64,000 nucleotides of DNA from Anaerolineae bacterium (GCA_030432295.1 JAUIHI010000017.1:62001-126000); one strand, 5' to 3'; positions 1 to 7,883 are shown, numbered from the stretch's first letter. The notes: generated by a model from the letters alone, not told the origin. A program made the numbers and translations.

Positions 1-2301
1 AAAGCCAACGCCCTCCAACTGTTGGGTGGCGATAGTCACCCCCAAATCCACCGACTGGATCAACGCCCGGCGCAAGGTGTCGCGTAGTTCGGCCTCGCTC
101 ATGCCGTGCTTTAGCGCATTCTCCAAATCAGCCCTGGCCCACTCTGCAAAATCGTCGGGGGTGGCGGGCAGGGATGCGATCACCCGCTCTTGCTGGGTCT
201 GTAGCCCCTGGGCAATGCGCCGTTGGGCCTTGCGCTCAATCTTCCCCCGCACCACCTGCTCGGCTTCCGGGTTGTCCGGGTCAAGCGGGAAATCTTGCAG
301 CGCCTTGTGGCTGTGCGTCCCTTCCATTTCAGCCAGCAGCGCGGCCTTCTCGCCGTTGGTCAGAATATCGCTCTCAAATTGGGCCGGGTCCGGCTGCTTG
401 CGCTTGCCCGCCCAGCGCCGGAACTTGGCGATCTCGGCGGCTTTGGTGAATCCGCCATCCTGTAATTGGTAATCCCACCGTTCATCTCCCCACGACAGAG
501 AGACCACATCCAGGCGCACATCCAAGCGCGGCACATGGATCGTGGGCATTGCCGCATCGGACGAGACATAGCCCAGGGTAATATGTGGGATGTACCCCTG
601 CATCCAAAATGCCGGAATCCCCCGCTCTACCAGCAAATCCAAGAATCGTTTGCGCCAATCCTGAATCGTCTGCGAGTTGAACAGCACGTGAATCGGCTGC
701 GCGTCATCGTCCGTCTTTGCGTTGAATCGTCCCAGCCCGTTGAGTTCCCCAGAAATAAAGGGCTGCTCGGCTGCAAATTCTTCCAGAGCGCTGTTGATTA
801 TGTCCCGCTCGTCCCCGGTCATATCTGTGCTATCGCCCAGGTAGGCCAGCGTGATATGAAATTCGTTGGCGGGGACCGGCGCAGAATTGAGAGGAAGATA
901 GCCCTGCATCTCTGCCAGCGCGGTACGGATTTCCGGCGGCACATAAAAAGCCACCATTACGCCCGTATGCGCTTTGATTCTGGCTGCCTTCAGCGCTTTT
1001 TGTGGCCCATCTCCCGGCCCATCCTCCGGCGCCTGCTGGATTGTTTCGCGCGAAACATCCGGCCCGCCCAGCAGCCCCACCGGGGCCGGGCCAGCGTTCT
1101 GGCCCACTTGGGCCACCAGCAGCCCGCCCCGTTCGTCGCCCAACCCATCGTCGCCGTAGTATTTCTGGCGTACCTCGTCAATCGTGTGGGTGCGTGCGTA
1201 AGAATCCTGCTCTGCCAGTTCCAGCGCCCGGTCGCTGTCGCGCACGTCGTCAAATTCGGCCCGCAAATTGTCACCGTAGGCGGGCAGCACGTCGTTGGTA
1301 ATCTTCTCGGCAATGGATGTCAGCAGGGGCCAGACTGCCAGTTCGTTGAAGGTGGCCCGGCCTGCCTTGCTGTTGGCTTCTGTGGCGTTGATCGCCAGCA
1401 CCGACGCCAGCCCCGGCGCAAAGGTGGCGAAAATCTCCTCTTTGTTGAAGTTGCGCGCGCCCAGGAACTCCATATCCTTTTGGGACATCGCCATCGACAC
1501 CCACTCCACGCCCCCCTTGCCCACGTTGCGCAACATCATCAGGTTACGCTTCGTGCCCCCGTGCTCCCGTTTCACATCCGCCCGCATTTGCTGCCAGGTG
1601 GCGTCGTCAATCGGGTCGGCAAAGGCCAGCGCGCCGGGCAGCTTGGCATTGTCCTCGCCAAAGAAGGCGGTATTCCACTTCTGCATAGCCAGATCGCCGG
1701 TGGCCACCGTCGCCAGGGCTTCAATCGGCGACAGCCCCACGAAATGGTGCGACGGGTGGAAGCGCTTAAAATGAACCACCTCCCACGGCTCAAGGGCTAT
1801 CTCTACCCCGTCGCCGGGGTCGTAGAGGTAGCCCTTGAGGAACAAGCGGCCATCGGGCTGGGGGCGCACCTGGTTGGAGGGCAACAGCCAGATTTCCGCG
1901 GGTTCGTTGCGTTCGTGGGTCCGGTTCAGCCACCAATAGGCGTTGCCGGTCAGCAGCCGGTGGGCAAAGGTCGCCTCCAACAGTTCGTAGCGACTCATCA
2001 GCGGGTTGGGCCGCTGTAGCAGTAGCTCCAATGGGTGGTTGACAATATCGCTTTCCTCTTCCCCCTCCAGTTGCTTGACACTGAGTACGGTTGTGGCCGC
2101 GGACGCAGCCACCGCGCCCACGGCAATCGCCACCCAGGACAGCCGCTGGTATAGCTCCAACTGGTTGGACGGTAGCCAATATTCCGGCACGCTGAAACGC
2201 TGGGCCTCGCCCGTGCGCTGCAACCATTCCGGGCTGTCGCTGATTGTCGCTGTCTTGGCATAGCCCAGCCGGGCCGCCAGTCGGTCAATCCAGTTGCTCA
2301 T
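1..2301 (-). CDS. Phage portal protein fused to a 2H phosphoesterase (LigT/Acb1-like) domain, partial
   Basis: This frame is open for 767 codons from an ATG at 2301 to the window edge, so the C-terminus is missing. Residues 1-400 read as an HK97-type portal, the dodecameric ring at the capsid vertex (residues such as LLTGNAYWWLNR, EVVHFKRF and GLSPIEAL). After a linker, residues about 445-615 hold two HxT motifs, FHIT at H482 and PHIT at H573, 91 residues apart and each in a hydrophobic strand context. These are the paired catalytic motifs of the 2H phosphoesterase superfamily (LigT, CPDase, Acb1). The remainder is charged and may begin a head-morphogenesis segment. The ATG overlaps the terminase stop as ATGA, so translation is coupled. 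The portal call is firm. The 2H call is strong by motif, but its substrate is unknown. Confidence 0.85.
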   Translation of the reverse strand, partial: MSNWIDRLAARLGYAKTATISDSPEWLQRTGEAQRFSVPEYWLPSNQLELYQRLSWVAIAVGAVAASAATTVLSVKQLEGEEESDIVNHPLELLLQRPNPLMSRYELLEATFAHRLLTGNAYWWLNRTHERNEPAEIWLLPSNQVRPQPDGRLFLKGYLYDPGDGVEIALEPWEVVHFKRFHPSHHFVGLSPIEALATVATGDLAMQKWNTAFFGEDNAKLPGALAFADPIDDATWQQMRADVKREHGGTKRNLMMLRNVGKGGVEWVSMAMSQKDMEFLGARNFNKEEIFATFAPGLASVLAINATEANSKAGRATFNELAVWPLLTSIAEKITNDVLPAYGDNLRAEFDDVRDSDRALELAEQDSYARTHTIDEVRQKYYGDDGLGDERGGLLVAQVGQNAGPAPVGLLGGPDVSRETIQQAPEDGPGDGPQKALKAARIKAHTGVMVAFYVPPEIRTALAEMQGYLPLNSAPVPANEFHITLAYLGDSTDMTGDERDIINSALEEFAAEQPFISGELNGLGRFNAKTDDDAQPIHVLFNSQTIQDWRKRFLDLLVERGIPAFWMQGYIPHITLGYVSSDAAMPTIHVPRLDVRLDVVSLSWGDERWDYQLQDGGFTKAAEIAKFRRWAGKRKQPDPAQFESDILTNGEKAALLAEMEGTHSHKALQDFPLDPDNPEAEQVVRGKIERKAQRRIAQGLQTQQERVIASLPATPDDFAEWARADLENALKHGMSEAELRDTLRRALIQSVDLGVTIATQQLEGVGF

Positions 2302-4496
2302 GCGAAGTCCACCAATGCGCCCATAAAGACCGCCAATTTGTTGAATGCGCCGGAGGAGGCGTCCACCTGGTCGTCGTTGCTGCCCTGGGGAAAGCTGGTC
2401 AGTTCGCTCAAATAGCCAGCGTTCCACGCCCCCCGCACAATTTTCACATTCCCGGCCTGGGCCTGGGCTGCCAACGGCTCGGCACGGGTGGCCTTGTCGC
2501 CGGTGGCCCGCTCCACATAGACGGGGAACCCGGCCAGGTTGCGGGTGGTGGCGTCGGCGCTGTCCTTGCCACCGCTGCCCGGCTCCTGTTCGTGCCAGAT
2601 GCGCACGGACCCCCGCTGGGCGTCCATCTCCGCGGTCTGGCGAATGATGCGCTCCCGGTCGCCCGCGCTCCACTGCCCCCGTACCACGTCGGCAATGTAG
2701 AAGATGCCCGCCTTGCGCCCCATCAGCACCCCGGCGGTATAGTCCCCATCCCCGGCTGTGCCCGCCTTGTCCCAGTAGCGCACCCACGCACAGTCCACCG
2801 GCGCGCCGCCCACGATCTCAAACCAGGCCCGCTTGAAGAATTCCCCATCCGGCGCGGTGGGCCGCTGCTGGTAGAGGGCGGAGAACGAATTGCCCATCAC
2901 GGTTTTGATACGGGCCAAATCCTGTTCGTCGTAGCGTTCCGGGCAGAGGGCCTCCCCCGGTTCGCGCCCCAACGGGTCATCCGCTTCGGCCAGGGCGGGC
3001 AAATTGACTACGTGCCAGGCGTCGGCCTCTTCGCTGGTCAGCAGCCGCCCGGCCAGGTCGTCCTCGTGCCAGCGGGTATTGTGACTCACTAGCCCGTTAG
3101 CGATAAAGTTTTCCGTGTCCTCTATCTGAACATCGAAAACCTCTGCAACGCCAGCGGGTTCAATGCTTTCAATCTGCGTCGTTGTGAAGTCGGAAGTATT
3201 CGAGAATAGCAAGCGCTGTTGCTTCTGTCTTAGCGTATCCCACGGCAAGGTTGCAGTCGTTGCACAGAAGTCCTCTGACTGTGTTTGTGTCATGGCAATG
3301 GTCAACGCAGAGCTTTCCGCCCCAATGCGCTCGCACATTGTCGCCTGGCGGCTGCCCACAGATAGCGCACTTTCCGCCTTGCGCTTCAAACATTGCGTCG
3401 TACTCGGCGCTGGTAATTCCATATCGCTGCTTGAGGCGCACATTCCGGCGGTACTCTGCGTTAGCTGTTGGAGGACGATGCCCGTCTGCCCACATCTTCT
3501 TGCCGTAATGCGAGGCGCAGTAGCCACGAGCGCTAACGGGTTCTTCGCATCCATCAACGAGGCAAGTTTTCCCTTTCCACTTCCCCCATTGTCCTTTGCG
3601 GTTACGATTCTCTGGCCCGTAGTTAAGTTTCTTAGTCTTATCCATTTGAATTGTCCATGCTCCTGTACGAGAAAAGGATGACGTTCATTTGCATGTACAA
3701 TTTTACCACAAATCATCTTGATTCTAAAGACAGAATCAAGACCATTGCTTCTGTGATTTCGCACTGTAGACGTCCCTAATCTGCCGTTATCATAGGTCGC
3801 TACCCTGTCTCCTGCTCTAATGTCACGCAACGGACGTTCAGCACCATCAGCCATGAGTACCGGCGTGTCGCCCGTCATGCACATAATCAAAATCATCTTG
3901 CCCCCCGGCTCCAAACGGGTGTACAGGTCGTCGGTGTACCAGTCCCACACCCGGTCCCGGTAGGCCAGGCTGTTGGCTTCGGCCCGGTTCTTCACCGGGT
4001 CATCGATGACGATCAGGTTGCCGCCCATGCCGGTGATGCCAGCTCCCACACCCACGGCCCGCAAGCCCCCGCCCGCCCCGGTCTCCCAGTCGTCTACCGC
4101 GGTCCGCTCGTCGTTCAGGGTCAGCCGCTGCCGGGCAATGTTGCGGGTCTTACGGCTAAATTTGTTGGCAAGGGTCTGGTTGTAGGCCCCCACAATCACC
4201 CGCTGGCTGGGGTCCTGCTCCAATACCCAGGCCGGGTAGCGCACTGTCACCATCTCGCTCTTTCCGTGGCGGGGGGGCACGGTCAGAATCAGCCGGTCAA
4301 TTTCGCCCCGTGTCACCCGTGCCACCTGTGCCCGAATGTGCTGTAAATGCAGCCAGCGCCAATGGTAGGTGGGCGAAACCGTGGGCAGCCAGGCGTCAAA
4401 ATCCAGCCCCCGCCGCCGTCGCCGCCGCTCCCGTTCAGCCGCGGCCAGCGTCGTCAAGGAGGGCGTCCAGTTCTTCGTCGCTGAGACTGCGTACAT
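2298..4496 (-). CDS. terL: Terminase large subunit interrupted by an intein
   Basis: The ORF encodes 732 aa. The ATPase half has the Walker A-like PPRHGKS at residues 74-80 and Walker B IVIDDP near 162-167. The coupling motif TRWHEDDLAGRL follows directly after the intein. The RNase H-like nuclease begins at WDKAG (D576) with a later DYTAG. Residues 206-473 are an intein, and removing it joins ILIM to TRWHEDD, which restores the normal family sequence and a mature length of about 464 aa. The enzyme cuts and packages phage DNA through the portal encoded immediately downstream. The ATG at 4496 overlaps the small-subunit gene by 62 bp. An alternative TTG about 40 bases further in would shorten that overlap. 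Confidence 0.93.
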   Translation of the reverse strand: MYAVSATKNWTPSLTTLAAAERERRRRRRGLDFDAWLPTVSPTYHWRWLHLQHIRAQVARVTRGEIDRLILTVPPRHGKSEMVTVRYPAWVLEQDPSQRVIVGAYNQTLANKFSRKTRNIARQRLTLNDERTAVDDWETGAGGGLRAVGVGAGITGMGGNLIVIDDPVKNRAEANSLAYRDRVWDWYTDDLYTRLEPGGKMILIMCMTGDTPVLMADGAERPLRDIRAGDRVATYDNGRLGTSTVRNHRSNGLDSVFRIKMICGKIVHANERHPFLVQEHGQFKWIRLRNLTTGQRIVTAKDNGGSGKGKLASLMDAKNPLALVATAPRITARRCGQTGIVLQQLTQSTAGMCASSSDMELPAPSTTQCLKRKAESALSVGSRQATMCERIGAESSALTIAMTQTQSEDFCATTATLPWDTLRQKQQRLLFSNTSDFTTTQIESIEPAGVAEVFDVQIEDTENFIANGLVSHNTRWHEDDLAGRLLTSEEADAWHVVNLPALAEADDPLGREPGEALCPERYDEQDLARIKTVMGNSFSALYQQRPTAPDGEFFKRAWFEIVGGAPVDCAWVRYWDKAGTAGDGDYTAGVLMGRKAGIFYIADVVRGQWSAGDRERIIRQTAEMDAQRGSVRIWHEQEPGSGGKDSADATTRNLAGFPVYVERATGDKATRAEPLAAQAQAGNVKIVRGAWNAGYLSELTSFPQGSNDDQVDASSGAFNKLAVFMGALVDFA
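3078..3881 (-). other. Intein within terminase large subunit (268 aa)
   Basis: The intein runs from Cys206 to Asn473 of the precursor. Block A is CMTGDTPVLMADG and the block B-like segment is ANERHPFLV. Block F is VFDVQIEDTENFIANG and block G is VSHN, followed by Thr as the +1 extein residue. Cys1, the HN end and Thr+1 are what standard protein splicing needs. The insertion lies at the conserved TRWH motif of TerL, a typical conserved-site insertion. The intein frame has no recognisable endonuclease. Its middle, about residues 285-440, is low in recognisable structure because the same DNA carries the HNH gene in another frame. Confidence 0.9.
3169..3645 (-). CDS. Endonuclease VII-type HNH (homing) endonuclease nested out of frame in the intein
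   Basis: This 158-aa protein has two metal-binding parts. The N-terminal finger has residues CLVDGC and GYCASHY. The His-Me nuclease core has CAICG, then VDHCHD, then GLLCNDCN, the pattern of phage T4 endonuclease VII-like HNH nucleases. It is on the same strand as the terminase but in a different frame. Its first codons overlap the N-terminal splicing region and its stop lies inside the C-terminal splicing region. An AGGAG lies 14 nt before the ATG at 3645. It probably cleaves intein-free terL alleles to spread the intein. Function is inferred from family and position. Confidence 0.85.
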   Translation of the reverse strand: MDKTKKLNYGPENRNRKGQWGKWKGKTCLVDGCEEPVSARGYCASHYGKKMWADGHRPPTANAEYRRNVRLKQRYGITSAEYDAMFEAQGGKCAICGQPPGDNVRAHWGGKLCVDHCHDTNTVRGLLCNDCNLAVGYAKTEATALAILEYFRLHNDAD

Positions 4497-5004
4497 CGAT
4501 GTCCACCTCGGACTTGCTACTGCTCTTGGCCGCCGTCTCTATCCCGGCCCGGTCCAGAATCGCCACGGCTGCCCGCAGAATAATGCTCTCGTCCCGGCTG
4601 CCCATCCGTTCGACCAGCCGGGTCACGGCCACCGGCGCGGCCAGGGCCAGCCGTTCCGCGGCCAGGTTCAGCGCGCGCAGGGCCTTGCCATCCCGCCAGC
4701 CCCTGGCCAGGGCGTCTACATCCGCCAGGGCCTGGGCAAAGAGCGGGTCACGCTTCCATTTGCTGTGGTAGGTGTTGCGGGCACAGGTCCCCGGCTTGTC
4801 CCACACCGTCTCCTCGCTCTTGCCAGAAAGGTGGGCGTCCACCAGGGCCAGGATGGTTGTCTTCTTTTTGTCCGCCCACGCGCTCCCGTCCAGACGGGAA
4901 AGGGCGGCTTGGGCCGCGTCTGTCCACTCGGCTTTTTCCTTCTCTTTTTTGTCCGGCGTTGCGTCCGGCGTTGCTTGGGCCGCGCCTGTCCCGTCGTCAG
5001 TCAT
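4435..5004 (-). CDS. terS: Putative terminase small subunit
   Basis: This 189-aa protein begins with an acidic/lysine-rich tail (KKEKEKAEWTD). A helical region follows that looks like a helix-turn-helix (ILALVDAHL, then TCARNTYHSKWKRDPLF), and then a long alanine-rich helix. It ends in an acidic segment (SDEELDALL). The position directly upstream of terL, overlapping it by 62 bp, and the HTH-like N-terminus fit the DNA-recognition subunit of the packaging motor. The sequence does not match a small-subunit family I can name with certainty, so the call rests mainly on position. Confidence 0.65.
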   Translation of the reverse strand: MTDDGTGAAQATPDATPDKKEKEKAEWTDAAQAALSRLDGSAWADKKKTTILALVDAHLSGKSEETVWDKPGTCARNTYHSKWKRDPLFAQALADVDALARGWRDGKALRALNLAAERLALAAPVAVTRLVERMGSRDESIILRAAVAILDRAGIETAAKSSSKSEVDIDVRSLSDEELDALLDDAGRG

Positions 5005-5281
5005 TGGGCGCGCCTTTGTTCAGGGCAGACGAACGGGCGCAGCGGGCCAGGGCGGATGTGCGGGTCATTCTGGCAACCACATGACTTTTACCGGACCGAT
5101 ATCCACCCTGCGGTATGGCGGAGACGCCCCCATACCGCAGCCCAGCCAATAGGTAAACAACCCGACAATCACCAAGTGGTTACTTAGGATGAAGCTCCTG
5201 GACCAAATCAAAACGTGCCCCCTGTGGATTCATGTCGATTTCAGGCATAAGCGATGCGTAGTATCGCATCGTCTTTGGTTC
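5005..5281 (-). other. Short gap with two possible coupled micro-ORFs
   Basis: No gene of normal size is visible. On the minus strand a 35-codon ORF (5172-5065, GTG start, hydrophobic start VIVGLFTYWLGCGMG) ends in ATGA. That sequence starts a 23-codon ORF (5068-4997, MTRTSALARCARSS), whose stop overlaps the ATG at 5004. The chain of overlaps resembles translational coupling in the rest of this operon, but the peptides resemble nothing known and the first has no clear ribosome-binding site. Confidence 0.3.
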
Positions 5282-5620
5282 TCATAGGTCGATTCGCAAG
5301 TTCAGCCGTTCAACACGAATCTGCAATTCCTCGATAAACGACGCCACCCCGTTGAAACGCATCGCAATATCGCTATAATCAGCCGGGCCGACTGCCTCGA
5401 CGCCCTCAGCCTGGTCAGTGGCCCGTTCGGGTTTCAACACCATCGACAATTCCGATTCAAGCTCCTTTAGTAGAAAATCGAGCTTTTGTAGTGCGCTAGT
5501 GCATCGGTCGTAGGCAATCGGAATGCACTTGCCGTCCTTTGCTTGCCCTCTCCGCTCTGCCTGAAGCTCTCTTTCTATTTTTTGCTTTTCTCTGTATTGC
5601 TCCTCATCCATTGGATACAC
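5282..5620 (-). CDS. Phage hypothetical protein, copy 1 of a duplicated gene
   Basis: This is a predicted coiled-coil/helical protein of 112 aa if it begins at GTG 5620, which is preceded by AAAGGA. Upstream ATG 5704 in the same frame would overlap the previous gene by more than 140 bp. The C-terminal 85 residues (from YDRC through LSMVLKPERATD to RFNGVASFIEELQIRVERL) are almost the same as those of the gene at 6642-6983. The role is unknown. Its place in the string of small late genes upstream of the terminase suggests a head, tail or lysis accessory product. Confidence 0.7.
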   Translation of the reverse strand: MYPMDEEQYREKQKIERELQAERRGQAKDGKCIPIAYDRCTSALQKLDFLLKELESELSMVLKPERATDQAEGVEAVGPADYSDIAMRFNGVASFIEELQIRVERLNLRIDL

Positions 5621-5648
5621 TGCGCTTATCCTTTCTTCTGTATGCAGG

Positions 5649-5849
5649 TCAGGTGGCCCACGGAATAGGATTTTCTCCAGATTCGACCAGTCCCAAACGT
5701 TCAAACCTTTCCATCACCTCAGAAAATCGACCGATAGTATAGAACCACATGCCCGGCTTCATTTTCTCCAATGCAACTAAATCGTCTTCTATCAGTTCCG
5801 CCACAGGCAGCCATGCGTCCGGTTCGACGTGGAAGGTCAGGTCAGTCAT
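5649..5849 (-). CDS. Small phage hypothetical protein (66 aa)
   Basis: It begins at ATG 5849, overlapping the upstream stop as ATGA, and reads MTDLTFHVEPDAWLPVAE to its end at ESGENPIPWAT. It is acidic, soluble and not recognisable as a family. The last codons (GENPIPWAT) recur upstream of 6983, in front of the duplicated neighbour, so part of this gene was copied with that neighbour. Confidence 0.6.
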   Translation of the reverse strand: MTDLTFHVEPDAWLPVAELIEDDLVALEKMKPGMWFYTIGRFSEVMERFERLGLVESGENPIPWAT

Positions 5850-6112
5850 TGGACCCAATCCTCGGCGTGGTGTTCGTACCCCGCCGCCACCGGGCCATCT
5901 TCCGAGACTTTCGCCAGTTCCGCCCGAAGCCCCGCCATATCAGCCCCGGCCACGGTTGCCCGCTGACCGGCCCGCAACCATTCGACCGCCTCGGACACCG
6001 ACGAACAGCCAGCGCGCAGGGCCGTGCCCCGTGTCACCACCAGTTCCCCGTCCACCAGCAGGCAGAGATAGGCCACGGTTGCGGCCGCGGTTGCGGCCCC
6101 TGCTATCGCCAT
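5846..6112 (-). CDS. Small phage hypothetical protein (88 aa)
   Basis: The start at ATG 6112 is chosen because GGAGGG lies 8 nt upstream. GTG 6148 and ATG 6127 are in-frame alternatives. The N-terminus MAIAGAATAAATVAYLCLL is hydrophobic and alanine-rich, and could be a short membrane anchor or the core of a small fold. The rest is helical (VSEAVEWLRAGQRATV). The gene is coupled by ATGA to the next. No family was recognised. Confidence 0.6.
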   Translation of the reverse strand: MAIAGAATAAATVAYLCLLVDGELVVTRGTALRAGCSSVSEAVEWLRAGQRATVAGADMAGLRAELAKVSEDGPVAAGYEHHAEDWVQ

Positions 6113-6196
6113 CCTACGTCCCTCCATATCGGTCCACTCTGTGTACACTCTAATTTCAATTGCTCCCGGCTCGTCCCGCGGCGCGGGCAGCGCCGC

Positions 6197-6355
6197 CTAT
6201 TCCTGCTTATCCCGGTGGCTATGCGAACCCCAGCCCCCCGCTACATCCTCGTCCCGGCTGATTTGGGACGAAAGCATAGCCGATGCCAGAGACGCCAGGA
6301 TTATCACGGCCAGCACGCCATAGAGCACGCCCAGGGCGATGTGGTAAAGGCTCAC
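6197..6355 (-). CDS. Single-span membrane peptide (52 aa)
   Basis: A GTG at 6355 overlaps the previous stop as GTGA. The product starts VSLYHIALGVLYGVLAVIIL, forming one long hydrophobic segment over about residues 3-27, followed by a charged tail (QISRDEDV, HSHRDKQE). This N-in/charged-tail arrangement in a late phage operon fits a holin, spanin part or other small membrane protein. No family signature proves lysis. About 85 bp without a gene follow before the next start. Confidence 0.55.
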   Translation of the reverse strand: MSLYHIALGVLYGVLAVIILASLASAMLSSQISRDEDVAGGWGSHSHRDKQE

Positions 6356-6642
6356 CGGCTCACCGCCTCCGGTTCGCCTTGCCAGTTCGCCCCGTTGCCG
6401 TCCGGCCCGTTGCCAGCCAGGGCCATCTCTGCCATTGCCGAGCGCACCGCCTGCTCATTGTCGGCGGGGATGCGCACCGGGCGATTCTGCAACAGCAGGG
6501 CCGCGGCGTCGCTGGCCGTGGTCAACACCGGCCCATAGCCACCCGCGCAGCCCATCACCTTGCCAGCCCCCTGCTGTTGGGCCTGGCCCACCAGCGTGGC
6601 AGCCCCCACCAGCCGCAGAACAACCGTTCCATCAGCGTCCAT
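6352..6642 (-). CDS. Phage hypothetical protein (96 aa)
   Basis: It starts at ATG 6642 in a TGATG overlap with the upstream gene (GTG 6645 is also in frame). It has an N-terminal strand-rich region (DGTVVLRLVGAATLVG), a central AAALLLQNRPVRIPADNEQAVRSAM segment that looks helical, and a polar tail. It is probably cytoplasmic or a virion component. I do not recognise the family. Confidence 0.6.
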   Translation of the reverse strand: MDADGTVVLRLVGAATLVGQAQQQGAGKVMGCAGGYGPVLTTASDAAALLLQNRPVRIPADNEQAVRSAMAEMALAGNGPDGNGANWQGEPEAVSR

Positions 6643-6983
6643 CACAGGTCAATCCGCAACCGCAGGCGCTCGACCCGTATTTGCAAATCCTCGATAAATG
6701 CCGCCACCCCATTGAAGCGCATGGCAATATCGCTATAATCCGCCGGGCTGGCTGCCTCGACGCCCTCGGCCCGGTCGGTTGCCCGTTCGGGTTTCAGCAC
6801 CATCGACAATTCCGCTTCGAGTTCTTTGACCTGGGCGTCGAGTTTTTGCATCGCTCCAGAGCATCGGTCAAAGGCAACGGGGATGCCACCATAATCTTTT
6901 GTTTGCATATCCCGCTCTGCCCGAATCGCCGCTACTGCTGCTGCTCGATTTTCTCTCAGTGTTCTTTCGTCTTCAGGATGCAC
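6642..6983 (-). CDS. Phage hypothetical protein, copy 2 of a duplicated gene
   Basis: It is 113 aa from GTG 6983, which has AAGGGGA upstream. It is a paralogue of the gene at 5282-5620, with the shared block YDRC/FDRC, LSMVLKPERATD, ADYSDIAMRFNGVA and LQIRVERL. The N-terminal 25 residues differ (ERTLRENRAAAVAAIRAERD here). The similarity continues into non-coding DNA upstream, showing a segmental duplication. The role is unknown, with helical/coiled-coil character. Confidence 0.7.
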   Translation of the reverse strand: MHPEDERTLRENRAAAVAAIRAERDMQTKDYGGIPVAFDRCSGAMQKLDAQVKELEAELSMVLKPERATDRAEGVEAASPADYSDIAMRFNGVAAFIEDLQIRVERLRLRIDL

Positions 6984-7053
6984 TGCTAATTCCCCTTTCG
7001 TCGGTATGCGGGCCAGGTGGCCCACGGAATAGGATTTTCCCCCGCTCCCCCGC

Positions 7054-7311
7054 TCATAGCACCCGCCGCCAGAACGGTTGGGCGGTCAGGCTGCGGTCGG
7101 TGGTGTAGGTCATGGGGTCGGTGGCGTCAATGCTGCGCATGGCTTCGTGGATAATCTTGGCAATCGCCAGCAGGCCGGTCGAAATGGCCGCGGCCTTTGT
7201 GCCCAGATCGCCCAGGGCTGCGGCCAGGTCGAAGTTGAACCCGGCAAAGACCAGGCCAAAGGCGACGGCCAGCAACAAAGCCAGCCAACGTACACGGGGA
7301 AGGGTGGACAT
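7054..7311 (-). CDS. Small membrane protein, holin candidate (85 aa)
   Basis: ATG 7311 is chosen because GGAGGTG lies 6 nt upstream. The longer frame to 7404 would run through a terminator hairpin. The protein begins MSTLPRVRW, then has a strong hydrophobic span (LALLLAVAFGLVFAGF), an amphipathic alanine-rich segment (LAAALGDLGTKAAAISTGLL) and a polar C-terminus. Size, one or two spans and position in a phage late operon suit a holin, but no holin family signature is visible. Confidence 0.6.
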   Translation of the reverse strand: MSTLPRVRWLALLLAVAFGLVFAGFNFDLAAALGDLGTKAAAISTGLLAIAKIIHEAMRSIDATDPMTYTTDRSLTAQPFWRRVL

Positions 7312-7335
7312 CGATGCACCTCCGGGGGGGGAATA

Positions 7336-7387
7336 AAAATCCCGGCCTGGTTCCGTCTCCGTTGGGAGAAGAGAGAACCAGGCCGGG
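7336..7387 (-). terminator. Rho-independent terminator (minus strand)
   Basis: A perfect 13-bp inverted repeat (7341-7353 with 7375-7387, core CCCGGCCTGGTTC) is followed on the minus strand by ATTTTTATT. It separates the gene ending at 7515 from the small membrane-protein gene starting at 7311, so it may partially terminate or attenuate the operon. Confidence 0.8.
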
Positions 7388-7514
7388 ATCATCCGTGCCT
7401 GCAATCATGGCCGCCCGGCGGTCTGGCGGGTGTGGTGTCTGGGTACGGGTCCACCAGCACAGCCGGGCGTATAGGGCTACTATAGCACGCCTGTTCGTGG
7501 CCGTCAAGGGGGTG

Positions 7515-7736
7515 TCAGGAAAGAGGCATAGTCACAATGAAGCGGATCAGCCAGTAGGTGGCGAAGCGGTCCACTACCAGTTCCTCACCGGGCCGCCGCT
7601 GGGATAGCGTCTCGCTCAGTTCCTCTGGCCCTTTGGCTTGGAATGTACGTTCCAGCACCAGCGCCCGCCCATTTTCACGCAGGCGACCGTGTACGGCCAT
7701 CGTCTGGCATAGCTCCACAATCTGCGCTGTTCCCAC
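7515..7736 (-). CDS. Phage hypothetical protein (73 aa)
   Basis: GTG 7736 gives good spacing from GGAGGGAGG. GTG 7742 would overlap that ribosome-binding site. The product (VGTAQIVELCQTMAVHGRL ... LVVDRFATYWLIRFIVTM) is helical and of mixed polarity, with a hydrophobic C-terminal segment. No family was recognised. It sits between two minus-strand terminators and may be a separate transcription unit. Confidence 0.6.
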   Translation of the reverse strand: MGTAQIVELCQTMAVHGRLRENGRALVLERTFQAKGPEELSETLSQRRPGEELVVDRFATYWLIRFIVTMPLS

Positions 7737-7828
7737 AGACACCTCCCTCCCGGTTGGCTTACACTGGACTATAGGCAGTATAGCACAGCCGTTCGGGAAT
7801 AATCCAATGATTGCAAAGCGCGCAAGGC

Positions 7829-7869
7829 AACAAAAAGCCCCGGCCAGCGAATGATCGCCGACCGGGGCT
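7829..7869 (-). terminator. Rho-independent terminator (minus strand)
   Basis: AGCCCCGG (7836-7843) pairs with CCGGGGCT (7862-7869), with further pairing inside. On the minus strand the stem is followed by TTTTTGTT. It lies 15 bp after the stop of the gene ending at 7884. Confidence 0.8.
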
Positions 7870-7883
7870 GTGCCCTGCCCTGC

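Noticed and set aside
466-2019. Plus-strand 517-codon ORF
   Set aside because: Antisense to the portal gene, with no domain and His/Gly/Arg-rich composition typical of a shadow of GC-rich coding.
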